Shown here piece after piece: positions 54,842-63,810 of a stretch of DNA of 64,000 bases. Within the stretch, counting starts at the first letter, position 1; every line of letters starts with the position of its first letter. Both the position numbers and the translations under genes were made by a program. Origin of the DNA: CAWJPY01 sp963844865 (GTDB taxonomy: Bacteria; Acidobacteriota; Thermoanaerobaculia; Thermoanaerobaculales; Sulfomarinibacteraceae); assembly GCA_963844865.1 (NCBI GenBank), contig CAWJPY010000008.1, forward strand, positions 56,128 through 120,127, read 5' to 3'. The notes beneath the pieces are model-generated. The model made no database searches and was not told the origin of the DNA. It was given only the letters and a program-made list of their open reading frames with translations.

Positions 54842-56281
54842 GTGGACGCGAGACACAAGGTCCTGATCATGCGTTGCGACGCCTACGACCCCGACCGGAT
54901 CGGGGGCATCATCAAGGAGGGCATGGAGGAGCTGGGGGTGAGGCCCACGGGCCGGATCCTGCTCAAGCCCAACGTGGTCCTCGCCCACCCCGAGGTGTTC
55001 CCCTACGCCTTCACGCGCAGCGAGTTCCTCGACGGCGCCCTCGCCGCCACCAGGGCCTCGGCCGACAACCCCGAGGAGATCGCGGTCGGTGAGCGCTCCG
55101 GTATCACCGTGGCGACCCGCTTCACCTTCAAGATGGCGGGCTACCCCGCAGTCATCAAGAAGCACGGGGCCAAGGCGTACTACTTCGACGAGTGCCGGCA
55201 GGTGCCGTACCAGCTCACCAGGGAGTCCAACCTGCGCCGGCGGATGTACTTCCCCAAGCCGATCACCGACTGCGACTTCCTCATCAATCTCCCAAAGTTC
55301 AAGGCCCACCCGTGGTGCCGCCTCACCCTGAGCCTCAAGAACTTCATCGGCATCCAGGACGACCGCCACCGCCTGGTGGACCACAACCTCATGCTGGAGC
55401 ACAAGATCGCCGACCTCCAGGAGGTCGTCCAGCCGCGCTTCATCGCCATCGACGGCATCACCGCCGGCCAGGGAATGATGCTGACCCCCACCCCCTTCGA
55501 CATGGGGGCCATCGTCATGGGCACCAACTCCTGCGCCGTGGACACCGTGGGCTGCCACATGGTCAACGTGGACCCCAGGGACCTCATCCACCTGCAGCTG
55601 GCCTCCGAGCGCGGCTTCGGCCCCTCCGACCTGGCCGACATCGACGTCGGCGGCGACTTCCCCCTCGACGAGATGCAGCACAAGACCCGGGACTTCCAGT
55701 TCTGCCTCGAGCGCATCGACCGCTACTTTCCGGAGACCTGCAACCTCAAGTGCACCGTGGGCGCCTTCCCCGAGGAGCACTCACCGGACTACTGCTGGGG
55801 TGGCTGCCCCGGCGCCCTCCAGGAGGCCATGCACATCTTCAAGGCCTACTACCCCACCGCCTACTCGGACGTCGGCAAGCTCCACTACGTGTGCGGCCAG
55901 GTGGCCGGTCCCATCGACTTCGCCCCCGACGAGCGCATCCTCTTCGTGGGGAGCTGCACCTCCTGGGAGGGCGAGATCGACGGCGAGCACGTGAAGATCG
56001 ACAGCACCTACAAGCGGGCTCACGAGGTGGACGAGAGCAGGACCACGAGCAACGACATGCTGAAGAAGAACCTGGCCCCCGCCCTGGACATGTTCCGCAA
56101 CCGGAAGAAGCGCTGGCTCCACGTCACCGGCTGCCCGGTGTCCGTGGGCGAGCACGTCCACTACGTGTCCGGCCTCGGCGGCCTGGGCAACCCCAACTAC
56201 GACCCCAGGATGCTCATCGGCGCCAACGTGGGTTACTGGCAGATGCGCTTCGGCCGGTTGAAGAACCGGCTGCTGGGATAG
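54842..56281 (+). CDS. DUF362-domain protein
   Basis: The 479-residue protein has the DUF362 core ILLKPNVVLAHPEVFPYAF, FLINLPKFKAHPWCRLTLSL, KNFIG and AIDGITAGQGMMLTPTPFD. DUF362 proteins often carry iron-sulfur clusters; here the later half has several cysteines (CNLKCTVG, YCWGGCPGAL, VTGCPVSVGEHV), but no standard 2[4Fe-4S] ferredoxin motif. Function is unknown. GGGAGG lies before the GTG start. The gene is intact. Confidence 0.85.
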   Translation: MDARHKVLIMRCDAYDPDRIGGIIKEGMEELGVRPTGRILLKPNVVLAHPEVFPYAFTRSEFLDGALAATRASADNPEEIAVGERSGITVATRFTFKMAGYPAVIKKHGAKAYYFDECRQVPYQLTRESNLRRRMYFPKPITDCDFLINLPKFKAHPWCRLTLSLKNFIGIQDDRHRLVDHNLMLEHKIADLQEVVQPRFIAIDGITAGQGMMLTPTPFDMGAIVMGTNSCAVDTVGCHMVNVDPRDLIHLQLASERGFGPSDLADIDVGGDFPLDEMQHKTRDFQFCLERIDRYFPETCNLKCTVGAFPEEHSPDYCWGGCPGALQEAMHIFKAYYPTAYSDVGKLHYVCGQVAGPIDFAPDERILFVGSCTSWEGEIDGEHVKIDSTYKRAHEVDESRTTSNDMLKKNLAPALDMFRNRKKRWLHVTGCPVSVGEHVHYVSGLGGLGNPNYDPRMLIGANVGYWQMRFGRLKNRLLG

Positions 56282-56340
56282 CCGCCTCTCCCGTCCGCCC
56301 GAGTGTCGCGGCGGGGAGTGGGAACGCGAAGCCGCGGAGC

Positions 56341-56450
56341 TCCCACCCACCCAGGAAGAAGAATTGAACGCAGAGACGCAGAGACGCCCGACCAAGAAGT
56401 CAACGCGAAGACGCGAAGGCGCAAAGACCCGACGCCCCCACCCACCCGAC
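56341..56450 (-). repeat. TCTGCGTCTCTGCG interspersed repeat, reversed copy
   Basis: The minus strand reads TTTGCGCCTTCGCGTCTTCG and GCGTCTCTGCGTCTCTGCGT. It is followed on the plus strand by a GCTGCAGCGCCCTGCTCC-type low-complexity run up to about 56540. Confidence 0.6.
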
Positions 56451-56559
56451 ATGATGGCCGATATCCGCTGCAGCGCCCTGCTCCCGGTCGCTGTGCCTCC
56501 CGGCGGCCGCGGTCGCTGTCACGGACCGCTGCCGCGGCCGATGGTACGATCGAGACACG

Positions 56560-57579
56560 GTGACCCACTGGAGCCGAGGACACGTGCACCTGACGAGTGC
56601 AATCCTGGCGATCGCCGCCGCGGTCGTGGCCACCGCCCAGGAGGGCTGGCAGGTGGACCCGCGGAGCCCCGTGCTGGCGCCCGTCGGCTCGTCCTGGGAT
56701 GCGGCGGCTCTCGGCCAACCCTGCGTGCGCCTGGAGGAAGGCACGTTCCGCATGTGGTACGCCGGCGCCGCCGCCGACCTGCGGGGACGCATCCTCCTCG
56801 CCGAGTCGCCCGACGGCGTGCAGTGGACGCGCACCGGGGGGCCGGCGTTGGACGTAGCGGCCGCCGGCGCCTGGGACGGCTGGGCCCTGGACACCCCCGA
56901 GGTCGTCCGCGCCGGCGACACCTGGTACCTCTACTACTTCGGCCAACGCGAGGAGGCGGTCCCGGAGGGCTCGTCCATCGGCCTCGCCACCTCCTCCGAC
57001 GGCGTCACCTTCACCCGCCATCAAGGCAATCCCGTGCTCGGTCCGGGCCCCCCCGGCTCCTGGGAAGAGCGCTGGGTGGAGTCGCCGGCGGTGCTGCGCG
57101 ACGAGACCACCGGCCGCTGGATCATGCTCTACACCGGCCTCGACGCGGCGTGGCGGGCCAGCCTCGGGCTGGCCACCTCCGCCGACGGAATTCACTGGCA
57201 GAAGTCCCCCGACAACCCGGTCCTCACCCCTTCCCCGAGCCCGGCCTTCGACGACTACTGGGCCGGGGTCCCGACCCTGCTCAGGTGGCGCTCGGTCCTG
57301 TGGATGTTCTACGCGGGCGTGTCCGAGGCCGACCTGGGCGACGGGAGCGCCGACTCCCCCGCCGTCGGCCTCGCCTGGTCCCTGGACGGCCGCCGCTGGC
57401 AGCGGGGACCGGCGAACCCCGTCTTCGATGACGACGCGCCCTGGGCCCCGGGGATCGTGCTGGATGAGGCCCGGCACCGCCTACTCATGTGGTTCGAAAG
57501 TCCCACGGGAATCAACCTCGCCGTGGCCCCGGAGCCTCCGTCCGTGCGCACCCCGCCGGGAGCGCGGATCCGCCCGTAG
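56560..57579 (+). CDS. Secreted five-bladed beta-propeller, glycosidase-like
   Basis: The 339-residue product has a signal peptide (SAILAIAAAVVATAQEG). Repeating blades carry SPDGVQWTR, SSDGVTFTR, SADGIHWQK and SLDGRRWQR with FRMWYAGA, WYLYYFG, WIMLYTG and LWMFYAG motifs. This pattern is shared with GH32/43/62/130-type propellers and with family members lacking known activity. Acidic residues lie in the right positions (LDTPEVV, VESPAVL), but catalysis cannot be confirmed. Two GTG starts are possible, 24 bases apart; the first gives a charged n-region. Confidence 0.75.
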   Translation: MTHWSRGHVHLTSAILAIAAAVVATAQEGWQVDPRSPVLAPVGSSWDAAALGQPCVRLEEGTFRMWYAGAAADLRGRILLAESPDGVQWTRTGGPALDVAAAGAWDGWALDTPEVVRAGDTWYLYYFGQREEAVPEGSSIGLATSSDGVTFTRHQGNPVLGPGPPGSWEERWVESPAVLRDETTGRWIMLYTGLDAAWRASLGLATSADGIHWQKSPDNPVLTPSPSPAFDDYWAGVPTLLRWRSVLWMFYAGVSEADLGDGSADSPAVGLAWSLDGRRWQRGPANPVFDDDAPWAPGIVLDEARHRLLMWFESPTGINLAVAPEPPSVRTPPGARIRP

Positions 57580-57675
57580 CGCCCGCCCACACTTTCAACA
57601 CTCCCGATCAACCCTTATCCCCATCCCCGGTGTCGGGTATCCTTGGTGTCGCGACTACTTCGGGCAACGACAACG

Positions 57676-60411
57676 ATGGCACTGTCAGCAGGCGACCGTC
57701 TCGGGCACTACGAGATCCTGGCCCCCCTGGGCGAGGGGGGCATGGGCGAGGTGTACCGGGCGCGGGACGAGCGCCTCGGGCGCGAGGTGGCGATCAAGGT
57801 TCTGCTTGCGGCCGTAGCCGACGATGAGGCGCGGCTGGCCCGCTTCGAACGAGAGGCCAGGCTCCTCGCCTCCCTCAGCCACCAGAACATCGCGACCCTT
57901 TACGGACTCGACGAGCACGAAGGACAGCGGTTTCTGGCGATGGAGCTGGCCGAGGGCGAGACCTTGGCGGAGCGAGTCAAGAGGGGCCCCATCCCGGTCG
58001 AAGACGCCCTGCCCATCGCCCTCCAGATCGCCGAAGGGCTCGAGGCCGCGCACGAGGAGGGCATCATCCACCGCGACCTCAAGCCCTCCAACGTGATGCT
58101 CTCGCCGGAGGGGAAGGTCAAGATCCTCGACTTCGGGCTCGCCAAGGCGTGGCGCGACGAGGTCGGCGACGTGGCTCTCACGGACTCACCCACGATCACC
58201 GCGCAACTGACCGCCGGCGGGGTCCTTCTCGGCACCGCCTCGTACATGAGCCCGGAGCAGGCCCGCGGCAGGCCAACGGACAGGCAGGCTGACATCTGGG
58301 CGTTCGGGTGCGTGCTGTGGGAGATGCTCACGGGCCGCCGGCTGTTCGATGGGGACACCGTCACGGATGTTCTCGTGGGAGTCCTCCGCAAGGAGCCGGA
58401 CTGGCGCCTGTTGCCTCCTGACGTCGCGGCCCCTCTCCGGCGGTTGCTCAGCCGCTGCCTCGAGAAGGACCCACGCCGACGGACTCAGGACGTCGGCGAC
58501 GCACGCATCGTGCTCGAGGACGTGCTGACGGGGCGGCTCGACGAAGATCCGTCCAGCATCGGGATCGTGCCCCGAAGACAGAGAGCGTTTTCACGTGTTG
58601 TGCCATGGGTGATCACGGCCATCCTGGCCGTCGGCGTGGCCTCGCTCCTCGTGGTGCGAGCGCAACGCGCTACTGTGCAGCCTCTCAGCCGGTCCATGAC
58701 GCTGAGCGTCGAGCTCTCCGGCGATGACCCCCTCCCCCAGGACGGTGGCGCCGCGGCCGCGCCGTCACCGGACGGCCGCTCGATCGCGTTCGTGGCCGGG
58801 ATCACCGGCTCCACACACCTCTACCTGCGCGCCCTCGACGCCCTGGACGCGAGGCTGCTGCCCGGTACGGAGGGGGCCGTCTCCCCGATCTTCTCCCCCG
58901 ACGGGCGGTGGATCGCCTTCTTCGCGAACGGGCTGTTGAAGAAGGTGAGCATCGGGGGCGACGAGCCGGCCACGATCTGCGGCGGATGCACCGGCCCCCG
59001 CGGCGGCACCTGGTCGACCAGTGGCGACATCGTGCTGTCGCCGAACTACACGAGCCCGCTGTACCGCGTCCCGTCCGCGGGCGGAGACCTGGAGCGCCTG
59101 ACCGAGCTGGACGGTGCCGCCGGCGAGCGTTCGCACCGTTGGCCCCACTCCCTGCCGGGAGGCGAATGGGTTCTGTTCCTTGTGCAGCACCATGGCGACA
59201 ACTACGAAGATGGCGACATCGACGCGGTCAACCTCACCACCGGTGAGCGGCGCGTCGTGCTTCGGGGTGGGTCGTTCCCGGTGTACAGCCGATCGGGGCA
59301 CCTGCTGTTCACCCGGCGCGGCACGCTCTTCGCCGCGCGTTTCGATGCGAATCGGCTCGAGGTGACGGGCGAGCCGCGGCCGGTCGTCGACAACGTGCTG
59401 TCGCTCACCGGTGACCAGGAGATCCACGACGGCAGTGCGCAGGTCGCCATCAGCGACACCGGGCTCCTCACCTATCGGATCGGACAACCCTCCGACACCA
59501 GGGTCACCATGGTCCTGGTCGACAGACAGGGAAACGTGACGCCGGTGCTGGAGAATCTCGCCGACAGCGCCGGGCCTCAGTTCTCCCCGGACGGGTCGCG
59601 GATTTCGCTGCTCCAGAGCGCGGGCCAGGGGAATGACCTGCTGGTGTTCGACCGTGCGGACGGCCAGGTGACGCGGCTGACCACCGGCACCTCGGTGCGC
59701 CAGTCCCCGATCTGGACGCCGGATGGCAAGCGCATCACGTTTTCTCAGGCGCGGGAGGGAAAGTCGCTCGACATGTACTGGATGCGCGCCGACGGAACCG
59801 GGGGCGAGGAGCTCTTGCTCTCCGATGACGACGTGCTGTGGCCCATGGCCTGGTCGCCGGACGGGAGCACTCTGATGTTCCGCCGATCCGATCCCGATGG
59901 AAACATCGGTCTCTGGACCATGCGGTTCCCCCGTGAGGCGGGCGGCGAGCCGGCCGCGCAGAAGTTCCTGCAGACTCACGGAAACATCGTGACGGCCACG
60001 TTCTCTCCCGACGGGCGCTGGGTCGCCTTCTCGTCGGACGAGTCGGGTGAAATGCAGATCTACGTGGTGCGCAGCGACGATCCGGGCCGTCGGTGGCGCG
60101 TGTCCGATCTTCCGGGACGCGTCCTTGAGTGGCCGGACGGGGGCCGGGAGATCTTCTTCCTGAGCGGGAGCCAGGTGTTCAGTGCGACTGTCAGCACGAC
60201 AGGCAATCTGTTCCGAGTCGAGCAGACCCGTGAGCTCTTCGCCGGCAACTTCCAGTTCTACTCCGATCTCGGGGGGTGCGGCGTCTCGCCCGACGGTCAG
60301 CAGTTCGTGATGTTTCAGAGGCAAGGCGGTCCTTCCGATTCCGCCCTGACACACCTGGTCCTCGACTTCGACGGTTTCGAGGAGCTGAATCGCCTGCTGC
60401 CCCGCGAGTGA
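57676..60411 (+). CDS. Hanks-type Ser/Thr kinase with periplasmic TolB/WD40-like propeller
   Basis: The 911-residue intact protein has a kinase domain with GEGGMGEVYRARDERLGREV, Lys41 in VAIKVL, HRDLKPSN from residue 132, DFG in ILDFGLAKAW and TASYMSPEQARGRP. One membrane helix lies at about 307-330. The outside part has at least six TolB/PD40 repeats (SPDGRSIAFVAG, SPDGRWIAFFANG, SPDGSRISLLQ, TPDGKRITFSQ, SPDGRWVAFSSDE). This architecture is abundant in Acidobacteriota. The propeller probably senses a periplasmic ligand. The start ATG matches the conserved opening of the next kinase; no clear ribosome site. Confidence 0.92.
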   Translation: MALSAGDRLGHYEILAPLGEGGMGEVYRARDERLGREVAIKVLLAAVADDEARLARFEREARLLASLSHQNIATLYGLDEHEGQRFLAMELAEGETLAERVKRGPIPVEDALPIALQIAEGLEAAHEEGIIHRDLKPSNVMLSPEGKVKILDFGLAKAWRDEVGDVALTDSPTITAQLTAGGVLLGTASYMSPEQARGRPTDRQADIWAFGCVLWEMLTGRRLFDGDTVTDVLVGVLRKEPDWRLLPPDVAAPLRRLLSRCLEKDPRRRTQDVGDARIVLEDVLTGRLDEDPSSIGIVPRRQRAFSRVVPWVITAILAVGVASLLVVRAQRATVQPLSRSMTLSVELSGDDPLPQDGGAAAAPSPDGRSIAFVAGITGSTHLYLRALDALDARLLPGTEGAVSPIFSPDGRWIAFFANGLLKKVSIGGDEPATICGGCTGPRGGTWSTSGDIVLSPNYTSPLYRVPSAGGDLERLTELDGAAGERSHRWPHSLPGGEWVLFLVQHHGDNYEDGDIDAVNLTTGERRVVLRGGSFPVYSRSGHLLFTRRGTLFAARFDANRLEVTGEPRPVVDNVLSLTGDQEIHDGSAQVAISDTGLLTYRIGQPSDTRVTMVLVDRQGNVTPVLENLADSAGPQFSPDGSRISLLQSAGQGNDLLVFDRADGQVTRLTTGTSVRQSPIWTPDGKRITFSQAREGKSLDMYWMRADGTGGEELLLSDDDVLWPMAWSPDGSTLMFRRSDPDGNIGLWTMRFPREAGGEPAAQKFLQTHGNIVTATFSPDGRWVAFSSDESGEMQIYVVRSDDPGRRWRVSDLPGRVLEWPDGGREIFFLSGSQVFSATVSTTGNLFRVEQTRELFAGNFQFYSDLGGCGVSPDGQQFVMFQRQGGPSDSALTHLVLDFDGFEELNRLLPRE

Positions 60412-60481
60412 GCATGACGATCATCCTCGCCGTCCTCTCCCACTAGCCCATCACCGGCACGCTCGATCTGGACGGCATCGC

Positions 60482-60580
60482 AAGGTCGAGATCCTCGACT
60501 TCGGGCTCGCCAAGGCGTGGCTGGCCGAGGGGAGCAACGGCACCCTCACCCACCCCCCCCCGACCGCACGGATGATCGCG
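60482..60580 (+). pseudogene. Relic of a third protein-kinase gene
   Basis: A short in-frame stretch reads KVEILDFGLAKAWLAEGSNG, the DFG region of a kinase, and resembles the same region of the flanking kinases. It is followed by a run of nine C and no further kinase sequence. Upstream, only a few codons of possible kinase remain. This is a remnant left by deletion or recombination between kinase paralogues. Confidence 0.65.
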
Positions 60581-60703
60581 GCTCGCGCCCTCCGTCCCCC
60601 GTGGAGCCACCGCGTGCGCCCCTGACCCGGACTGAGACGTCTCCGGGGGGCGCGTGACCGCGCTATGCTTGACGGCGGTCCGGCGCGCCGGACCGCGACC
60701 GCC

Positions 60704-62554
60704 ATGACGCTCGCCGCAGGTGTTCATCTGGGGTGCTACGAGGTCCTCGCCCCCCTGGGGTCGGGGGCCATGGGCGAGGTGTACCGCGCCCGGGACGCGC
60801 GGCTCGGCCGCGAGGTAGCGATCAAGATCCTGCCCGAGGGTGTCGAGGACAACGGCGCGCGCCTGGCGCGCTTCGAGCGCGAGGCCAGGCTGCTGGCCTC
60901 CCTCAACCATCCCAACATCGCCACCGTGTACGGTCTCGAGGAGCACCAAAAACGACGCATCCTGGTCATGGAGCTGGTGCAGGGCGAGACCCTCGCGGAC
61001 CTCATTGGCAGAGGCCCCATCGCCCTAGCCGACGCCCTGCCCCTCGCCCTGCAGATCACCAGGGGCCTGGAAGCCGCCCACGAGCACGCCGTCATCCACC
61101 GCGACCTCAAGCCCGCCAACCTGATGCTCACCGCCCAGGGGCGCATCAAGATCCTCGACTTCGGGCTGGCCAGGACGTGGCAGGGCACCCGGGCCGGCGT
61201 CGATGTCACCGACCCCCTGAGCCTGCCTCCCCGAATCACCAACGCGGGGGAGCTTCTCGGCACGGTGGCGTACATGAGCCCGGAGCAGGCCCGGGGCGCC
61301 GACGTGGACACCCGCACCGACATCTGGTCGTTCGGCTGCGTCCTCTTCGAGATGCTCAGCGGTCGCCCGCCGTTCGCGGGGGACGCCGTCGGCGAGGTCC
61401 TCGCCGCGGTCCTGCGCGACGAGCCCGACTGGCGCGACCTCCCCGTCAACCTTCCCCAGGCCGTGCACAGGCTGCTGCATCGCTGCCTGCGGCGCGATCC
61501 CGCCGAGCGCCTCCACCACATCGGCGACGCACGCCTCGAGCTGGAGGACATCGACGATGCCGAGGGGCGCGATCCTGTCCGCCGTGGCGGCGGGGCGCAC
61601 CAGGAGACCGCCATCGTCGAACGCTCCTGGCCGCTCACCACCGACGTCTGCCGGCACCTGAAGCGGGAGACCCTGGACCCGGCGATCATCGGCGACGAGC
61701 TGAGCTGGCTGGACAACGGTCGGGCGTCGGACGTGCTCGTGGTCTACCTTCCGGGGTTCGGTTTCGACCACAACACCTTCCGGGAGGTTCTCGGCCGCTC
61801 CCCCTACCGGGGCATCACCGTGACCCCATACGGCTTCGAGCCCGTGCGGCGGCGGCGGCCCCCGGTCCCCTTCGGCGATCGCCTGACCATGCTGCGGCTC
61901 TTCCTCGAGTCCGTCCTCCAGGACTCGAAGCCGCGGTGGAAGATCCTCACTGGCTTTTCGGTGGGGGCCGACGTCGCGATGCGGCTGTGCGCCGAGGGCG
62001 GGGTCGATCGTCGGCACATCGACGGGATCCTCGCCCTCGGTCCGAACGTGAACCTCGAGACCTGCTTCGTCTCGAGGCGCGTCGCCGACATCCCCGACGA
62101 CAGCGAAGCGGGGTTCCTCGACGTCGCCCGCGAGATCGCGGCCATGATGGAGACCCCGCAGGCATGGCTGCAGATGAACCCCTATCTGGTGGAGCTGGTC
62201 TGCAAGTACCACGCCGATTTCGGCGCCTTGCGGTCCTATGGGCGGGACGTCGTCGCCCCCTTCCGCGGCGGAGGCGAAAGCGCCTTCGCCGGCTGGTACC
62301 TGGCAGCCAAGGAGGCGGAGCTCGAGCTTCGGGTCGTGTTCGCGGGAGCCGATATCAGCGAGCAGACCGGGCTGCGGGAGGTCCGGCTCGCGCAGGTCGA
62401 CCGCCAGGTCCTCGGACCCCGGTTCCGTGATGCCGACCTCGTCAGCGAGCCCGATGCCCATCACATGGGGCTGATGGACGCCGACGTCATCGCGCGCCAT
62501 GTCGAGGAGCTCCTGGCGCAGGTGCGCCGAGCCGCCTCCTCCAGCGGTTCCTGA
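60704..62554 (+). CDS. Ser/Thr kinase fused to an alpha/beta-hydrolase domain
   Basis: The 616-residue intact protein has a kinase domain (about 10-280): GSGAMGEVYRARDARLGREV, Lys41 in VAIKIL, HRDLKPAN from residue 132, ILDFGLARTW and TVAYMSPEQARGAD. There is no membrane segment. From about residue 340 a second domain begins LVVYLPGFGFDHNTFREVLG, with a nucleophile elbow TGFSVGADVAM (Ser419), an acid in VVFAGADISEQTG and His586/587 in EPDAHHMGLMD. This is a complete-looking alpha/beta-hydrolase of the esterase/serine-hydrolase type. The fusion could let phosphorylation state control the hydrolase, or the hydrolase could be a sensor. It follows another kinase, with a relic between them. A more upstream ATG exists; this one aligns with the other kinase. 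Confidence 0.9.
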   Translation: MTLAAGVHLGCYEVLAPLGSGAMGEVYRARDARLGREVAIKILPEGVEDNGARLARFEREARLLASLNHPNIATVYGLEEHQKRRILVMELVQGETLADLIGRGPIALADALPLALQITRGLEAAHEHAVIHRDLKPANLMLTAQGRIKILDFGLARTWQGTRAGVDVTDPLSLPPRITNAGELLGTVAYMSPEQARGADVDTRTDIWSFGCVLFEMLSGRPPFAGDAVGEVLAAVLRDEPDWRDLPVNLPQAVHRLLHRCLRRDPAERLHHIGDARLELEDIDDAEGRDPVRRGGGAHQETAIVERSWPLTTDVCRHLKRETLDPAIIGDELSWLDNGRASDVLVVYLPGFGFDHNTFREVLGRSPYRGITVTPYGFEPVRRRRPPVPFGDRLTMLRLFLESVLQDSKPRWKILTGFSVGADVAMRLCAEGGVDRRHIDGILALGPNVNLETCFVSRRVADIPDDSEAGFLDVAREIAAMMETPQAWLQMNPYLVELVCKYHADFGALRSYGRDVVAPFRGGGESAFAGWYLAAKEAELELRVVFAGADISEQTGLREVRLAQVDRQVLGPRFRDADLVSEPDAHHMGLMDADVIARHVEELLAQVRRAASSSGS

Positions 62555-62971
62555 TCGCCGCCCAAGCGCTCCACAGACATCGGGAGACCAGCGGAGACAT
62601 GTGGGGATCCTTCGGCTCGCTCCGGCAGACCTCCGCTCGCTCAGGATGACACTCAGGCGGGTCAGCCCACCGTCTCTGAACGGTTCGGTGTCACGCCATG
62701 CGGCACCGCCGCGAAGGGGCGTCTCGATGCTCAGGGTGACATGGGGAAGGGGCGGTCCTCCGGCGCCGACCATCGCCTCCCCCCACCGCCGCTGCTCGCT
62801 GCCGCTGCTTCCCCGCCGTCCGCGATCGCTGCCCACTGCCGCCGTCCACTGCCGCTGCTTGCCGCCGCCGACCTCTGACGATGCCCGCCGCCGTCACCAA
62901 TCACGAGTCGGGTGGGCGGAAGACCTTCCCGGCACGGTGTTTCTGATAGCCTTGGAGCACAGGAGAGCATC
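62555..62971. repeat. Gap with 150-base element (copy 1) and GCCGCTGCT low-complexity run
   Basis: The element runs from about 62603 to 62746: GGATCCTTCGGCTCGCTCCG, CTCGCTCAGGATGACA, then CACCGCCGCGAAGGGGCGT and ATGCTCAGGGTGACA. A degenerate run of CGCTGCC and CCACTGCCGCC words follows (about 62775-62885). No gene is seen. GGAG before 62972 is the next gene's ribosome site. Confidence 0.65.
62603..62746 (+). repeat. Interspersed 150-base element, copy 1
   Basis: Nearly the same sequence recurs at 63669-63810 in the same orientation. Both copies share CTCCGGCAGACCTCCGCTCG, CTCAGGATGACA and the second block ACCGCCGCGAAGGGGCGT. Confidence 0.75.
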
Positions 62972-63571
62972 ATGAGAACAACCGTCTATCGGCTGGCCAG
63001 CGTCGTCTTCGTGGCGGCCTTCATCGCAACCGGGGGGTACCTCGTGTACACCCTCCACTACTCCGGTCACAAGGTGGGCACCTACACCGTGCGAGAGATG
63101 GAGGGCCATGTCGTCTCCCTGCCCGGGTTCCAGCTCAGCTCCGGCCGCAGCGTGAGCCACAGCGTGGGCCCCCTGGACCTGTCGCCGGACATGAACCCGC
63201 TACGGGTCGTCCTGCGCTTCAACCAGGTGGGCAGCTCGTCGGCGGCGAGCCGGCTCGGCTACTCCTTCTCACTGGTGGATGAGTCCGGCGCCACGGTCTG
63301 GCAGCACCGGGGTCAGCACTCCAGCTCCAGCTCCGACAGCAACAATTCCACCGTCTCCACCCCCCTGCCTCTCATCAACCTGGATCGACCCGGGCGGTTC
63401 GCCCTGCTCGCCGACTTCACCCAGGGCGGTTCCCGCCATCCCGTCCTCAGGAAGGCGCAGGTCACGATCCGCAGCAACGTGCTGACGCCCCGGGCGCCGG
63501 TGGTGATTGGCCTGGCTCTCTTCACCGTGGCCGCCCTCGTTGCCGTCCTCGTGGCGCGCCCTCGGCCGTAG
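62972..63571 (+). CDS. Two-helix membrane protein with extracytoplasmic domain
   Basis: The 199-residue protein has an N-terminal membrane segment (ASVVFVAAFIATGGYLVYTL) and a C-terminal one (VIGLALFTVAALVAVLVARP). Between them is a periplasmic beta-rich domain (LRVVLRFNQVGSSSAASRLG, YSFSLVDESGATVWQH) with a Ser-rich loop SSSSSDSNNS. No family is recognised. It lies between two direct copies of a 150-base repeat. GGAG lies before the ATG. Confidence 0.7.
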   Translation: MRTTVYRLASVVFVAAFIATGGYLVYTLHYSGHKVGTYTVREMEGHVVSLPGFQLSSGRSVSHSVGPLDLSPDMNPLRVVLRFNQVGSSSAASRLGYSFSLVDESGATVWQHRGQHSSSSSDSNNSTVSTPLPLINLDRPGRFALLADFTQGGSRHPVLRKAQVTIRSNVLTPRAPVVIGLALFTVAALVAVLVARPRP

Positions 63572-63668
63572 CGGGACGCAGCGAACCTGTCAGGATCCGG
63601 ATCCCGGTCTCGGAGCGTCCCACCGGAGGCATCGGGGGACGCCTCCAGGCACGAATCTGGTGCTCTCG

Positions 63669-63810
63669 GGGGATCCTTCGACTCGCTCCGGCAGACCTCC
63701 GCTCGCTCAGGATGACAGGTGGGGTGCGGCGGCCGGCAGCTTCTCAACGGCTCCGTGTCATTCCACTTGGTACCGCCGCGAAGGGGCGTACCCATGCTCA
63801 GGATGACAGG
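63669..63810 (+). repeat. Interspersed 150-base element, copy 2
   Basis: GGATCCTTCGACTCGCTCCG, CTCAGGATGACAGG, then ACCGCCGCGAAGGGGCGT and ATGCTCAGGATGACAGG. It is a direct repeat of 62603-62746 about 1,070 bases away. Confidence 0.75.
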
